From the NCBI RefSeq assembly GCF_023155855.1, contig NZ_JAKNUT010000003.1, forward strand, positions 310,001 through 374,000: 64,000 nt of DNA, written 5' to 3'. Both the position numbers and the translations under genes were made by a program. Below are positions 1-8,427 of the stretch, one piece after another. Within the stretch, counting starts at the first letter, position 1. Every line of letters starts with the position of its first letter. The notes beneath the pieces are model-generated. The model worked only from the letters and a program-made list of their open reading frames with translations, ran no database searches and was not told where the DNA came from. This DNA is from Microbacterium aoyamense. Lineage in GTDB: Bacteria > Actinomycetota > Actinomycetes > Actinomycetales > Microbacteriaceae.

Positions 1-828
1 GACGGTGACCTGCGCACCCTCGCCCTCGACTGCATCCCCGTCGCCGGTCTGCTCGCCGAAGCGGCCCGCACGCTGCGCGAGAGCGAGTTCGCCGCCTTCA
101 GAGAGCTCGCGGACCTCGATCGGGAGGTGCGGGACCGGATGCTGATCTCGGTCGATCGGTTCACACGCCCGTTCGAAGACGCGACTCTCACGGTCGAGAC
201 GCGCCGAGCGCTGCTGGATCGGTTCGGGCTCTTCGGCGTGCGGCTGGGTGCTGCTCTCGTGCGCGGAGGCGCGACGTCGTCGTCCGATCTGCGAGACCGC
301 ATGGTGCAGCAGAGCGGGCTGGTGGACGTGCAGCGCTTCGTCGCGGACCAGTTCCGCTCGCGTGCGGCCGCGCTCAAGGCACGGGGCGCCCTGCAGGTGG
401 TCGAGACGCTCCTGCGCGAGCGTCCGATCGACGGATCGCAGGAGCTGCAGGGGGCGATCGAGCGTCTGCGCGCCGGAGAACACGATCTGCGGGAGCTCGA
501 GCTGCTCGCGGCGCTGCGCTCGGCCGATCTCGGGCTCGATCAACAGGACCACGCCGAGGCGGAACGCCTCATCGGGGGCGACGGCACGACGCCGTCAGCG
601 CGTCTCGGGCTCGCGGTGTCCGCGACCGATCAGCAGGCGGCATCCCGCGTCCGCGACGTCCTCGCGCACTGGCACGCTCTCGCCGAATCGCCCGTGACCG
701 ACCGCGGCGCCGCGGATCTCGCACGTGTCGTGATCCGCAGCGCCGAAGGAGCCGCGTCAGAGCTGGGCGTCGCCGACGGGCGCCTCGGGTCCGCGTCGGA
801 TGTCGTGACGACGGGCGCTCCAGCGTAG
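1..828 (+). CDS. Dynamin-family GTPase, IniA/IniC-like (C-terminal part only)
   Basis: The reading frame is open from base 1, so the GTPase domain lies outside the window. The visible 275 residues are mostly alpha-helical and charged, with no membrane segment or signal peptide, and include the stretch IPVAGLLAEAARTL followed by SEFAAF. I recall a similar region downstream of the GTPase domain in mycobacterial IniC. Family role: bacterial dynamins remodel membranes; IniA/IniC are induced by cell-wall inhibitors. The adjacent IniB-like and IniR-like genes on the opposite strand support the assignment. The last 72 bases overlap, tail to tail, the end of a minus-strand membrane-protein gene. The family call rests partly on context; IniA and IniC cannot be told apart without the N-terminus. 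Confidence 0.65.
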   Translation, partial: DGDLRTLALDCIPVAGLLAEAARTLRESEFAAFRELADLDREVRDRMLISVDRFTRPFEDATLTVETRRALLDRFGLFGVRLGAALVRGGATSSSDLRDRMVQQSGLVDVQRFVADQFRSRAAALKARGALQVVETLLRERPIDGSQELQGAIERLRAGEHDLRELELLAALRSADLGLDQQDHAEAERLIGGDGTTPSARLGLAVSATDQQAASRVRDVLAHWHALAESPVTDRGAADLARVVIRSAEGAASELGVADGRLGSASDVVTTGAPA

Positions 829-1410
829 AGCCGGCGGCAGGACGCTCACGAGCAGTCCGAGTGCAGCCAGCACGACCTGCGCCTGCAGAATGCGCTCGAG
901 GGGGAGACCGCGATCGCCGAACGCGACGAGTTCGCCCGCGATGAGCACGACCCCCGCGAGGAACAGCACCGAGCCGAACTGCCACCACCGCACTTTCGGT
1001 CGGCGGTTCGCGAACGACACGAGCAGGACGATCTGCAGCATGATCATCGCGACCAGCGGAGTGAACACCGACCAGAACACGATGTCGGCCGCCGACGTGT
1101 ACGTCTCGTCTGCTCTGCTGCCGTCGACGCCGCGCACGAGGTCGGCGATCTCGGGCAGCTGTGCCTGTCGGATGACCATCAGGTAGACGACGCCCGCCGC
1201 TCCGGCCAGCAGGCTCGTCACCCACAGCAGCTGCGCGATCCGTACGACGACGGGCGGCGGAGCTTTCACGAGCACGGGAGCGGCGTCCTTGCCCGCGAGC
1301 GAGGGTCGCTCGGGCACGGCAGCGCGGCGCTCGAGGTGCGCCTCGGCGGGGCTGACGCGTGCGGGGGCCTCGGGGGCCGTCTCGTCGCGCGACGTCTCAG
1401 AGATCGTCAT
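757..1410 (-). CDS. Four-helix membrane protein of the ini-like island
   Basis: A 217-residue protein with a hydrophilic, Pro/Ala-rich N-terminus of about 55 residues followed by four predicted membrane helices (roughly residues 58-80, 107-131, 139-162 and 170-192) and a short basic tail. It has no recognised domain. The ATG at 1410 is chosen because it overlaps the stop of the IniB-like gene by 14 bases (ATGACGATCTCTGA), a typical translational-coupling arrangement. It is the last gene of the four-gene operon and ends inside the convergent dynamin-like gene. By position it could be the membrane partner of the dynamin-like or IniB-like proteins; that is inference only. Confidence 0.7.
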   Translation of the reverse strand: MTISETSRDETAPEAPARVSPAEAHLERRAAVPERPSLAGKDAAPVLVKAPPPVVVRIAQLLWVTSLLAGAAGVVYLMVIRQAQLPEIADLVRGVDGSRADETYTSAADIVFWSVFTPLVAMIMLQIVLLVSFANRRPKVRWWQFGSVLFLAGVVLIAGELVAFGDRGLPLERILQAQVVLAALGLLVSVLPPALRWSARRHDIRRGPEAPVGDAQL

Positions 1411-2284
1411 CGGCCGGGATCTCACTCGTCAGGGCGGCATCGAGCTCTTCGAACGCGGCCGAGGAATCCGTGGAGACGTCCGCCTCGGTGTATTCGGCCG
1501 CGGCGTCGGGGTAGACGTCTGCGGGCTCCTCGACGACGATCTCCTCGGTCGCCGGTTCCTCGACGACCTGCTCGGCTGGCGTCTCCTCGACGACGAAGCC
1601 TGCGCCGGTGTCGTCCACGATGACGGGGCCGTCGATCTGGGTGACGCTGGCATCCTCGATCGCCGTGTTGCCGGATTCGTCGATCGCGACGTCCGTGGAC
1701 TCGTCGTTCGCAGAATCCTCGACCACGACGACCGTGGACTCGTCCGTCGACGTCGAGGTGTCGGAATCCTCGTTCATCGAGTCCTCGATGACGGTGACAT
1801 CGGTCTCGTTGCCGATGTTCGCGTCGCCGCCTGCCTCGATCGTCGTGGACTGGTCGAGCGACTCCTCGTTGTCGAGGTCCTCGCCGGCGGCCATGGCTTC
1901 ATCGCCCGAGGCGACGACGGCCTCCTGATCGAAGGTCTGCGTGACGTCGCCCTCGGCCCAGATGTTCTGGTTGACCGACTGGTCGACGACCGTGTCGCGA
2001 TCGTCCACCCACTGCACGTGGGTCGTGACCTGCTTGATCTCGCGCACCACCGGGTTCGGATGATGCTCGACGTGCACCGGTTTGACGACCTGGATGACCT
2101 GCGTGCGTTCGATGACGATGGGGGCGACGGATGCGACATCCGACGCGCTCGCGTGGTTCAGGCCGCGGTGCGCCAGCATCCCCTCCGGATCCTCGTCGAA
2201 CTCGGCGGCGGCCGCGGGATCCCGCAGCAGGCTGAGGATGAACTCGATGAGGGCATCCGCGATCGTGGTGAGCGTGAGGCTCAT
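1397..2284 (-). CDS. IniB-like protein, acidic low-complexity tail
   Basis: A 295-residue protein. The first 60 residues (start MSLTLTTIADALIEFILSL) resemble the IniB N-terminal domain: a hydrophobic helix, then an Asp/Glu/Pro patch and a short helical region ending VASVAPIVIER. From about residue 95 the chain is strongly acidic, rich in Asp, Glu, Ser, Thr and Val, with loosely repeating VxxxDSxNxxS-type units and no lysine, suggesting a disordered or beta-solenoid tail. There is no signal peptide. Start: ATG 2284 preceded by AAGGAGCCGACC. It lies 115 bases downstream of the IniR-like gene. Family knowledge: mycobacterial IniB is co-induced with IniA and IniC under cell-wall stress; its biochemical role is unknown. 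Confidence 0.65.
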   Translation of the reverse strand: MSLTLTTIADALIEFILSLLRDPAAAAEFDEDPEGMLAHRGLNHASASDVASVAPIVIERTQVIQVVKPVHVEHHPNPVVREIKQVTTHVQWVDDRDTVVDQSVNQNIWAEGDVTQTFDQEAVVASGDEAMAAGEDLDNEESLDQSTTIEAGGDANIGNETDVTVIEDSMNEDSDTSTSTDESTVVVVEDSANDESTDVAIDESGNTAIEDASVTQIDGPVIVDDTGAGFVVEETPAEQVVEEPATEEIVVEEPADVYPDAAAEYTEADVSTDSSAAFEELDAALTSEIPADDDL

Positions 2285-2399
2285 GGTCGGCTCCTTATGG
2301 TGTGGATCCTGCTTCGACGGTAGAGGTCGGGGTGCTCGCGCGCGTCGGGGTAATACCCGCAGTCCGCGCCCGAGGAGTAGGGGGAAATGCCCAGGGGGT

Positions 2400-4922
2400 T
2401 CACGCGGACGCCCGCTCGTCGACGGCGGGCTCGGGTTCGTCGTCGAGCACGACACGCAGCTTCGCGATGAGGTCCGACCTCGTCGTCGCCTCGAGGCGAC
2501 GACGGATACGGGCGATGTGGTGCTCAGCAGTCCGCGGTGAGATGAAGATCGCCGATCCGATCTCGGCGTACGTCTTGCCTTCGACCACCAGGACGGCGAC
2601 CTCTCGCTCTCTCGGGCTGAGTTCGGCGTGCGAGCGGGGCCGTACCACGGGGGCTTCGCGTCGGCTCTCGACGTTCGCCGGTCGCATGTCGTCCCGCGGA
2701 TGCAGGCGCCGCGCGCACGCGAGCAGCTGCGACACGGCCTTGCGATCCTTCGAGCGGCTCGCTCCGTGGCCCGCGAGTCGGGCGCCGTCCCAGGCGAGAC
2801 CGACAGACGCGAGTCCCGTCGCCGCCTTCTCGACGAGGTCGGCGTCGACGTCCCCCGACAGCACCGTCGTCCAGACCCGGCCGGCCTGCGCCATCATCGC
2901 CGCGAGACGATTGTGGGGAGCTGCCGCCACGAGAGCCCGCGCGTGCGGCGCCAGGTCGTCGGGTCGCCCGAGCAGGATTCCCTGTTGGATCCCGGCCCAG
3001 TGCAGGTGAGCGGACCACAGCGGGGGAGCCCCGAGCGCGGCCATGCGCGCGAGTGCATCCGTGAGATGAGGACCGAGGCGATCCGACTCGCCGATCCGCG
3101 CCGCGGTCGCCACGAACTCGCACAGTGGCAGGATGCTGAAGAGGTCGAATCGAGCGCGCAGAAGGCTCTCTCGGGTCCCGCGCCAGGCCGCCTCGAGTGC
3201 AGGTGCGTCGTGGTACCTCCGTGCGATCGCGAGCGAGAGCGCGTCGAAGAGGAGCTTGTCTCGAGGGCTCAGCCCGCGCGCTCGCGGGATCATCGACTGG
3301 ATGGCGGCCTCGACCTCGGGCGCCCGCTCCTGCTGCAGTGCGATCCAGGCGCTCCACAGCACGAGCCGATCTCGTGCCCAGGTGCCGCCGTGACCATCGC
3401 GCACGGCCGCGTCGATGACGGATCGCGCGACGTCGAGCTCGCCCAGGTGGATGGCGGCCAGCGCGGCGACGACGGCAGGAAGTTCGGGCACGGGGCCGGT
3501 CTCGTCCGACGACGTGTACATCTCGCTCGCACGCACGAAGTCCGACAGCGCCGTCTGCGCAGCGCCGTCGAGGCTCGCTCGCACACCCTGCGCGAGCAGG
3601 TCGAGCGAGACTCCGAGCGTCGAGGGCATCTCACCGGCGCGCGTGCCGCCGGTCTGAGCGAGCGCCCGGTCGCGGTCGGCGGCGGCGAGGGCCGCGAGTG
3701 ACGCGCGCGCAGCGGAATCGGGCGTCGTGGGCGGGTGCGTCCGATAGACCTGGTCGGCGAGCTCGGCGAGTCCGCGCGCGGACCAGATCGCCGCCGCGGT
3801 ATCGGCGGCGATCGCGGCATCCGGGTCCCCGACCTCGATCGACACGGCGTCGAGCTGCGCGCTCGCCGCCTCGACGTCGCCGAGTGTCCAGTCCACGCGG
3901 GCGCGGCGGATCGCGATCATGGTCGCTCCCGCTCCGGCGTCGGCCGCGGTCTCGAGCAGCTGTGCGGCGCGCCGCGGCTCGTGCGCGGCCGCGGCGTCGG
4001 CGTGGTGGATGAGAGCCTCCACCGCCCGGGTGTCGCGCACGCCTGAGAGCAGCGCGGCGATCGAGTCGTCGCCGTCATCCCGCGCGTAGAGCTCGACGAG
4101 TCGTTCGACGGGCATGGTCGAACGGACCGCTGCGCGCACAATCGGCACGATCTGCCCGTTGCGCTGGACGAGCCCGTCGGAGTATGCCTCCTCGAACGTG
4201 TCGTCGTCGGCGCTCACCGCCGTGCCACTCGCGTGGGCGAGACTCAGCTCCTCGAGCAGCTCCCGCACACGCGGCGTGCTCGCGTGCAGGCGGTGTGCGA
4301 TCACGTCCTGGAGGGCCTCCTGCAGGAACGAATGATCGGGTGGCTGCGTGCACGCGGTCGCGGCATGGATCTCGAGGGACTCCGCGACGAGCCATGCCGT
4401 CCCGCCCGTGCGGATCAGGATGTCGTCGGCACATTCGTCGGGCAGTTCGGCGTCAGACGCCAGGTCGGAGCGCGCGAGGTGACCGAGGACGATCGCGGGC
4501 TGCGTTCGTTCGAGGCGGCTCGAGATCGCCGCGAGCCTGGTCGACAGCGGCCAGGGGCGCGTCGCGACGATGAGGGAGGCGCCGTCATCGTCGGCGCGCT
4601 CGGCGGCGGCGTCGAGGCGGTCGTCGTCGAGCAGATGCGCGTCGTCGACGAGCAGGACGTGCGCGGCCGGCAGCGAGCGGATGTCGGACGCCGAGGCGTT
4701 CGTGACGACGGTCAGGCCGCGCTCGACGAGGACACGCCGGAGGTGACGGAGGATGCGCGACTTCCCGGACCCGGAGGGACCCACCACGAGGGTCCGCAGC
4801 GGTGCCTCGTCGGCGATCATGGCGTCGATGTGCACGCGCGCGAGGCGCGTCGACGGCGTCGGCATCTCGGCGAAGCGCGCCGCCGCCGTGACCGGGATGG
4901 GGGAGTTCGTCTTCGTGCTCAC
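2400..4922 (-). CDS. IniR-like LuxR-family regulator with N-terminal P-loop ATPase domain
   Basis: An 840-residue STAND/MalT-type regulator. Walker A GPSGSGKS is at residues 48-55 and a Walker B-like VLLVDDAHLLDDD lies near 85-97. A long helical-repeat middle follows, then a LuxR-type HTH at about 765-815 (LSPREREVAVLVVEGKTYAE, then ISPRTAEHHIARI). Length and layout match what I recall of mycobacterial IniR (Rv0339c, about 832 residues), the activator of iniBAC. The GTG at 4922 overlaps the upstream Hsp70-like stop by four bases (GTGA). It is expected to sense an unknown ligand, oligomerise with ATP and activate the island's promoters. An apparent 1343-codon frame reaching 6431 is only a run-on through the upstream gene in another frame. 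Confidence 0.75.
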   Translation of the reverse strand: MSTKTNSPIPVTAAARFAEMPTPSTRLARVHIDAMIADEAPLRTLVVGPSGSGKSRILRHLRRVLVERGLTVVTNASASDIRSLPAAHVLLVDDAHLLDDDRLDAAAERADDDGASLIVATRPWPLSTRLAAISSRLERTQPAIVLGHLARSDLASDAELPDECADDILIRTGGTAWLVAESLEIHAATACTQPPDHSFLQEALQDVIAHRLHASTPRVRELLEELSLAHASGTAVSADDDTFEEAYSDGLVQRNGQIVPIVRAAVRSTMPVERLVELYARDDGDDSIAALLSGVRDTRAVEALIHHADAAAAHEPRRAAQLLETAADAGAGATMIAIRRARVDWTLGDVEAASAQLDAVSIEVGDPDAAIAADTAAAIWSARGLAELADQVYRTHPPTTPDSAARASLAALAAADRDRALAQTGGTRAGEMPSTLGVSLDLLAQGVRASLDGAAQTALSDFVRASEMYTSSDETGPVPELPAVVAALAAIHLGELDVARSVIDAAVRDGHGGTWARDRLVLWSAWIALQQERAPEVEAAIQSMIPRARGLSPRDKLLFDALSLAIARRYHDAPALEAAWRGTRESLLRARFDLFSILPLCEFVATAARIGESDRLGPHLTDALARMAALGAPPLWSAHLHWAGIQQGILLGRPDDLAPHARALVAAAPHNRLAAMMAQAGRVWTTVLSGDVDADLVEKAATGLASVGLAWDGARLAGHGASRSKDRKAVSQLLACARRLHPRDDMRPANVESRREAPVVRPRSHAELSPREREVAVLVVEGKTYAEIGSAIFISPRTAEHHIARIRRRLEATTRSDLIAKLRVVLDDEPEPAVDERASA

Positions 4923-6418
4923 TGCTCGACCTCCGTCGGCGTCGGCTCGGGGGCGAGCGGGTCCTGCAGGTTCCGGATGCGATCGGATGCCGGTGCCGGC
5001 TCGAGGAGCGGAGTCTCGACCGGCAGTGGCTGCTGCGGAATGCTCACGGTGGGCGCTTCCGTTGCCGCACGGAGCCGTTCCTCCGCGAGGTCGGCGGTGA
5101 CGGGTGCGGGCGTGCTCGAGATCGCCGGTGACGGTTCGCCGTCCCCCGTCGGCGCCGCGGGCGCGGGAAGTCCGACCGATAGTCCGATGCCGGCGACCAG
5201 GACGAGTGCTCCGGCGGCGACGGCGATGACAGGCCCCGCGGCGAATCTGCGCCGACGAGGAGCGAGCGCAACGGGGAAGGGCGGGGGTTCGGCGTCTGCC
5301 GCGGCATCCGTCTCGACATCCGTCGCCTCCACGGCGACCTGACGTTCCGCGGCGACGCGGGCGGCACCTCGTGCGATCGTGGCCTTGGGGTCGGTGTCGA
5401 CGAGCAGGGGGCGCTCGAACGCCTCCGAGAGCTTCTGTGCGACCCGCGGGATGCGCGACGAGCCGCCGGTCAGCAGGATCGCGTCGAGCTCGGACGCCGA
5501 GGTGTGCGCGTTCTCGAGCGCGTCGGACAGCACGGCGACGGTGCGGGCGAGCTCCTCTTCGACGATCGCTTCGAACTCGGAGCGGACGATGCGCACGGTG
5601 TGGCGCCTCGCGCCGAGGAGCAGCGGGATGACGGCCTCGGAGTCGAAGGACAGGGCCTCCTTCGCGTCCGTGCAGTCGCGTCGCAGTGCCGAGAGCGCGA
5701 GACGCTCGCTTTCGCCGCCCTGCAGATCGTCGTCGTCCACCTCGGCGGATGCGAGCACATGGTGGAACACGAGATCGTCGATGTCGGCGCCGCCGAAGTC
5801 GGCGAGGCCGCGGGGTGTGCCGAGCACGTCGAGATCGCCGTCTTCGCGCTTGCGCACGACGGCGGTGTCGAACGTGCCGCCGCCGAGATCGTAGACACCC
5901 ACCGTGCCGCCCGTGGACAGCGGATGCCCGGCCTCGTAGTGGCGGACGGCGGCTTCGGGCTCGGTGAGGACGTCGACGTCCGCCCAGCCTTCGCGTGCGA
6001 GTGCCGCACGGACCAGTGCGATGCGATGCGGGCCCCACGTCGCCGGAACGGTGACGGCGACGGCGTCGGGGGAGGACCCCTCGCGTTCGACGACGGTGTC
6101 CACGACCCACGCGACCGTCGACGCGTAGAGCTTCTCGGGAGAGAACCGCTCGTCCGCCACCAGGATCGGCACGCCGTCTCCGATCCGGCGCTTCACGTCG
6201 CGCAGGAGCCGGTCGGGCTGCCAGATGCCCCGCCGTTCCGCGGAGTCGCCGAAGAGCATCTCCCCGTCGGCGACGAACACGACGCTCGGTGCGGTGTCGG
6301 AGCGACGACCGAGCGGGAACGACTCCGTCTCGATCCGGCCGTCCGACGCGATTCTCGCGATCGCCGCGGCCGTGCGGCTCGTCCCGACGTCGACGGCGAG
6401 AGTGAAGTGCGCTGACAT
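4919..6418 (-). CDS. Membrane-anchored Hsp70-like ATPase without substrate-binding domain
   Basis: A 499-residue protein. Hsp70/actin-type nucleotide-binding motifs are present: phosphate 1 [10 protein letters not shown] near residues 9-18, phosphate 2 [13 protein letters not shown] near 173-185, and adenosine motif [12 protein letters not shown] near 312. The domain ends around 375. Instead of the Hsp70 substrate-binding domain there is a basic patch, one membrane helix (about 390-415) and a Pro/Glu-rich tail of about 80 residues that would lie outside the membrane. Start: ATG 6418 with TTGGAGATG upstream; an in-frame extension to 6505 lacks support. It is first in the operon and coupled to the IniR-like gene. 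It may transmit an envelope signal to the cytoplasm; no equivalent is part of mycobacterial iniBAC that I know of. Confidence 0.75.
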   Translation of the reverse strand: MSAHFTLAVDVGTSRTAAAIARIASDGRIETESFPLGRRSDTAPSVVFVADGEMLFGDSAERRGIWQPDRLLRDVKRRIGDGVPILVADERFSPEKLYASTVAWVVDTVVEREGSSPDAVAVTVPATWGPHRIALVRAALAREGWADVDVLTEPEAAVRHYEAGHPLSTGGTVGVYDLGGGTFDTAVVRKREDGDLDVLGTPRGLADFGGADIDDLVFHHVLASAEVDDDDLQGGESERLALSALRRDCTDAKEALSFDSEAVIPLLLGARRHTVRIVRSEFEAIVEEELARTVAVLSDALENAHTSASELDAILLTGGSSRIPRVAQKLSEAFERPLLVDTDPKATIARGAARVAAERQVAVEATDVETDAAADAEPPPFPVALAPRRRRFAAGPVIAVAAGALVLVAGIGLSVGLPAPAAPTGDGEPSPAISSTPAPVTADLAEERLRAATEAPTVSIPQQPLPVETPLLEPAPASDRIRNLQDPLAPEPTPTEVEQ

Positions 6419-6526
6419 TGTGCATCTCCAAGCGACACGGTGGCGCACCGGGGTGAGTGCGTCGGGTTCCGCGTCATGCACCCTCCATTCGAACCCGCGC
6501 CGCATTCGGATTGTGGATGCTTCGAA

Positions 6527-6553
6527 TTGGCACTCACATTGCGTGAGTGCCAG
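6527..6553. promoter_or_regulatory. CIRCE element 1 (HrcA operator)
   Basis: TTGGCACTC, nine bases, then GAGTGCCAG; consensus is TTAGCACTC-N9-GAGTGCTAA. It overlaps a likely -35 (TTGCGT, 6539-6544), which is 17 bases before a -10 TAGACT at 6562-6567. Confidence 0.8.
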
Positions 6554-6567
6554 CGCATCCCTAGACT
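6539..6567 (+). promoter_or_regulatory. groES promoter
   Basis: A -35 TTGCGT (6539-6544), 17-base spacer and -10 TAGACT (6562-6567). The two CIRCE elements lie on either side, so HrcA bound at either would block RNA polymerase. Confidence 0.6.
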
Positions 6568-6571
6568 TGAT

Positions 6572-6598
6572 TCAGCACTCTCCCTGTCAGAGTGCTAA
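6572..6598. promoter_or_regulatory. CIRCE element 2 (HrcA operator)
   Basis: TCAGCACTC, nine bases, then GAGTGCTAA: one mismatch to the CIRCE consensus. It sits just downstream of the -10 box, across the expected transcription start. Confidence 0.88.
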
Positions 6599-6635
6599 CG
6601 AGTCTTCAGTCTCCGTTCAAAGAAAGAGGTGGACC

Positions 6636-6932
6636 GTGTCGGTTTCCATCAAGCCCCTCGAGGACCGCATCGTCATCAAGCAGGTCGAGGCCGAGCAGAC
6701 CACCGCGAGTGGCCTCGTCATCCCCGACACCGCCAAGGAGAAGCCCCAGGAGGGCGAGGTCGTGGCCGTCGGCCCCGGCCGCATCGACGACAACGGCAAC
6801 CGCGTTCCGCTCGACGTCGCCGTCGGCGACCGCGTGCTCTACAGCAAGTACGGCGGCACCGAGGTCAAGTTCGGTGCGGACGAGTTCCTCGTCCTGTCGG
6901 CCCGCGACGTCCTGGCGGTCGTCGTCCGCTGA
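6636..6932 (+). CDS. groES: Co-chaperonin GroES (Cpn10)
   Basis: A 98-residue protein, normal family length. It begins [20 protein letters not shown] and carries the mobile-loop region ([16 protein letters not shown]) and the conserved [10 protein letters not shown] turn. It caps the GroEL barrel during ATP-driven protein folding in the cytoplasm. The GTG start at 6636 follows AAAGAGGTGG. No groEL follows; the next gene is a permease after a strong terminator, so groES is monocistronic here, as is common in Actinobacteria with separate groEL loci. HrcA/CIRCE heat-shock repression is expected from the twin operators. Confidence 0.97.
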   Translation: MSVSIKPLEDRIVIKQVEAEQTTASGLVIPDTAKEKPQEGEVVAVGPGRIDDNGNRVPLDVAVGDRVLYSKYGGTEVKFGADEFLVLSARDVLAVVVR

Positions 6933-6952
6933 TCTCGCGTCATCGCGATCCG

Positions 6953-6986
6953 AAGGGGTCCGGGTGCTTCGGCATCCGGACCCCTT
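6953..6986. terminator. Hairpin terminator after groES
   Basis: GGGGTCCGGGTGC and GCATCCGGACCCC form a 13-bp stem (one G-U pair) closed by a TTCG tetraloop, flanked by AA and TT. It carries a GGCATCC heptamer in its right arm. Confidence 0.85.
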
Positions 6987-7077
6987 CCGCATGGCGTGGC
7001 AGGGATCGCTCGATGATCGGCAGGGGATGGATGCCGCACCGGCCGTCCCCGCGTGCACGCGGTCGTAGGCTGAGGTG

Positions 7078-8070
7078 GTGACACCCGACGCCGCTCAGCC
7101 CGCCGACGGCGAGGCGCTCGGCGAAGCGGCGATGTCGACGGGCGGGATCTCGGTTCCCGCGGCAGCGCGCACGAGTGAGCGCGAGAGGCTTCTCGGCGGC
7201 TTCTACGCGTTCGCGTCGTACTTCCTGTGGGGCTTCCTGCCGCTGTACTTCCTGCTGCTTGATCCGACGGGGCCGTGGGAGCTCGTCGCGTGGCGCATCC
7301 TGCTCGCGCTCGGCTTCTGCATCCTGCTCCTCGCGGTCACACGGTCGTGGCGGCGGCTGTTCGCGATCATGCGACAGCCTCGGCTTCTCGGGCTCACAGC
7401 GGTCGCCGGCATCCTCATCTACGTCAACTGGCAGGTCTTCATCATCGGCACCCTCACGGGGCACGTGATCGAGACGAGCCTGGGCTACTTCATCAATCCG
7501 CTCGCGACGATCGTGCTGGGCGTCCTCGTGCTGCACGAACGGCTGCGCGTGACGCAGTGGGTCGCGGTCGGCATCGCGGCGGTCGCCGTCGGCGTCATCG
7601 TCGTCGGGTACGGGTCGTTCCCCTGGATCGCGCTGACGCTCGCGGCATCGTTCAGCCTCTACGGTCTCATCAAGAAGCGCATCGGTCCGTCGGTCGACGC
7701 CGTCAGCGGTCTGACGCTCGAGTCGATGTGGCTCGTGCCGGTCGGGGCCGTGCTCCTCGGCGTCGTCGCGGCGACGACCGGCCTCACGATGGGGTCGAAC
7801 GGTCTCGGTCACGCCCTGCTGCTGAGCGGAGTGGGCGTCGCGACCGCGGTGCCGCTCCTGCTCTTCGCGGCGGGTGCCCGCCGCGTGCCGCTCACGGTCA
7901 TCGGCCTGCTGCAGTTCCTCACTCCGGTCATGCAGTTCATCACGGGCGCCGTGATCCTGGGTGAGCCGATGCCGATCGAGCGGTGGATCGGCTTCGGCCT
8001 CGTCTGGATCGCGCTCGCCGTGCTCGCGACCGACTCGATCGTGTCCGCGCGCCGCGCGGCGCGGGCCTGA
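7078..8070 (+). CDS. rarD: EamA-family permease, RarD type
   Basis: About 330 residues with ten predicted membrane helices in two five-helix halves. The RarD-type signature GFYAFASYFLWGFLPLYFLL lies at the start of helix 1, and a second-half motif FLTPVMQFITGAVILGEP follows. It probably exports small metabolites or amino acids; the substrate is unknown (RarD was named for chloramphenicol sensitivity in Pseudomonas). The -10 TAGGCT at 7066-7071 ends six bases before GTG 7078, so the mRNA is probably leaderless; GTG 7075 and ATG 7132 are alternative starts. The gene ends three bases from convergent csoR. Confidence 0.85.
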   Translation: MTPDAAQPADGEALGEAAMSTGGISVPAAARTSERERLLGGFYAFASYFLWGFLPLYFLLLDPTGPWELVAWRILLALGFCILLLAVTRSWRRLFAIMRQPRLLGLTAVAGILIYVNWQVFIIGTLTGHVIETSLGYFINPLATIVLGVLVLHERLRVTQWVAVGIAAVAVGVIVVGYGSFPWIALTLAASFSLYGLIKKRIGPSVDAVSGLTLESMWLVPVGAVLLGVVAATTGLTMGSNGLGHALLLSGVGVATAVPLLLFAAGARRVPLTVIGLLQFLTPVMQFITGAVILGEPMPIERWIGFGLVWIALAVLATDSIVSARRAARA

Positions 8071-8073
8071 GCG

Positions 8074-8412
8074 TCAGCGCACGAGCCGTGCGATCGCCTG
8101 CGTCGCCTCGGTGATCTTGGCGTCCGCTTCGGGTCCGCCCAGACGCGCGGCGTCCACGACGCAATGGCGCAGATGATCGTCGAGCAGTCCCACCGCGACG
8201 GCCTCGAGTGCGGACGTGAGGGCGCTGATCTGCGTGAGGATGTCGATGCAGTACTTCTCGTCGTCCACCATCTTGTGGATGCCACGGGCCTGACCCTCGA
8301 TGCGCTTGAGGCGATTGAGGTACTTCTCCTTGTCGGTGATATACCCGTGGTGCGCGTGGGTCTCGGCGGCCGGGGTTGCGTCGGCGATCGGTACATCATG
8401 TACAGAGTTCAT
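8074..8412 (-). CDS. csoR: Copper-sensing repressor CsoR
   Basis: A 112-residue DUF156/CsoR protein. The copper ligands appear in order: Cys in DEKYCIDIL, then His and Cys in DDHLRHCVV, matching the Cys-His-Cys set of CsoR. The central helix includes RLKRIEGQARGI, typical of the DNA-binding face. A His-rich N-terminal tail (HAHH) is present. Cu(I) binding releases it from DNA and derepresses copper efflux. ATG 8412 is favoured over 8424 because GGTGGAC lies at proper spacing. It is the third gene of copZ-copA-csoR, so the repressor is made by the operon it controls. A GTACAT-G-ATGTAC palindrome at its 5' end may be chance. Confidence 0.92.
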   Translation of the reverse strand: MNSVHDVPIADATPAAETHAHHGYITDKEKYLNRLKRIEGQARGIHKMVDDEKYCIDILTQISALTSALEAVAVGLLDDHLRHCVVDAARLGGPEADAKITEATQAIARLVR

Positions 8413-8427
8413 TATGTCCACCATTCA

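Noticed and set aside
1965..1980. GGTTGACCGA-like sequence matching the end of the 68-bp repeat
   Set aside because: It lies in the coding part of the IniB-like gene and lacks the rest of the repeat.
2400..6431. A 1343-codon minus-strand frame
   Set aside because: Only its last 840 codons encode the LuxR-type regulator; the rest is the wrong frame of the Hsp70-like gene, rich in Arg runs.
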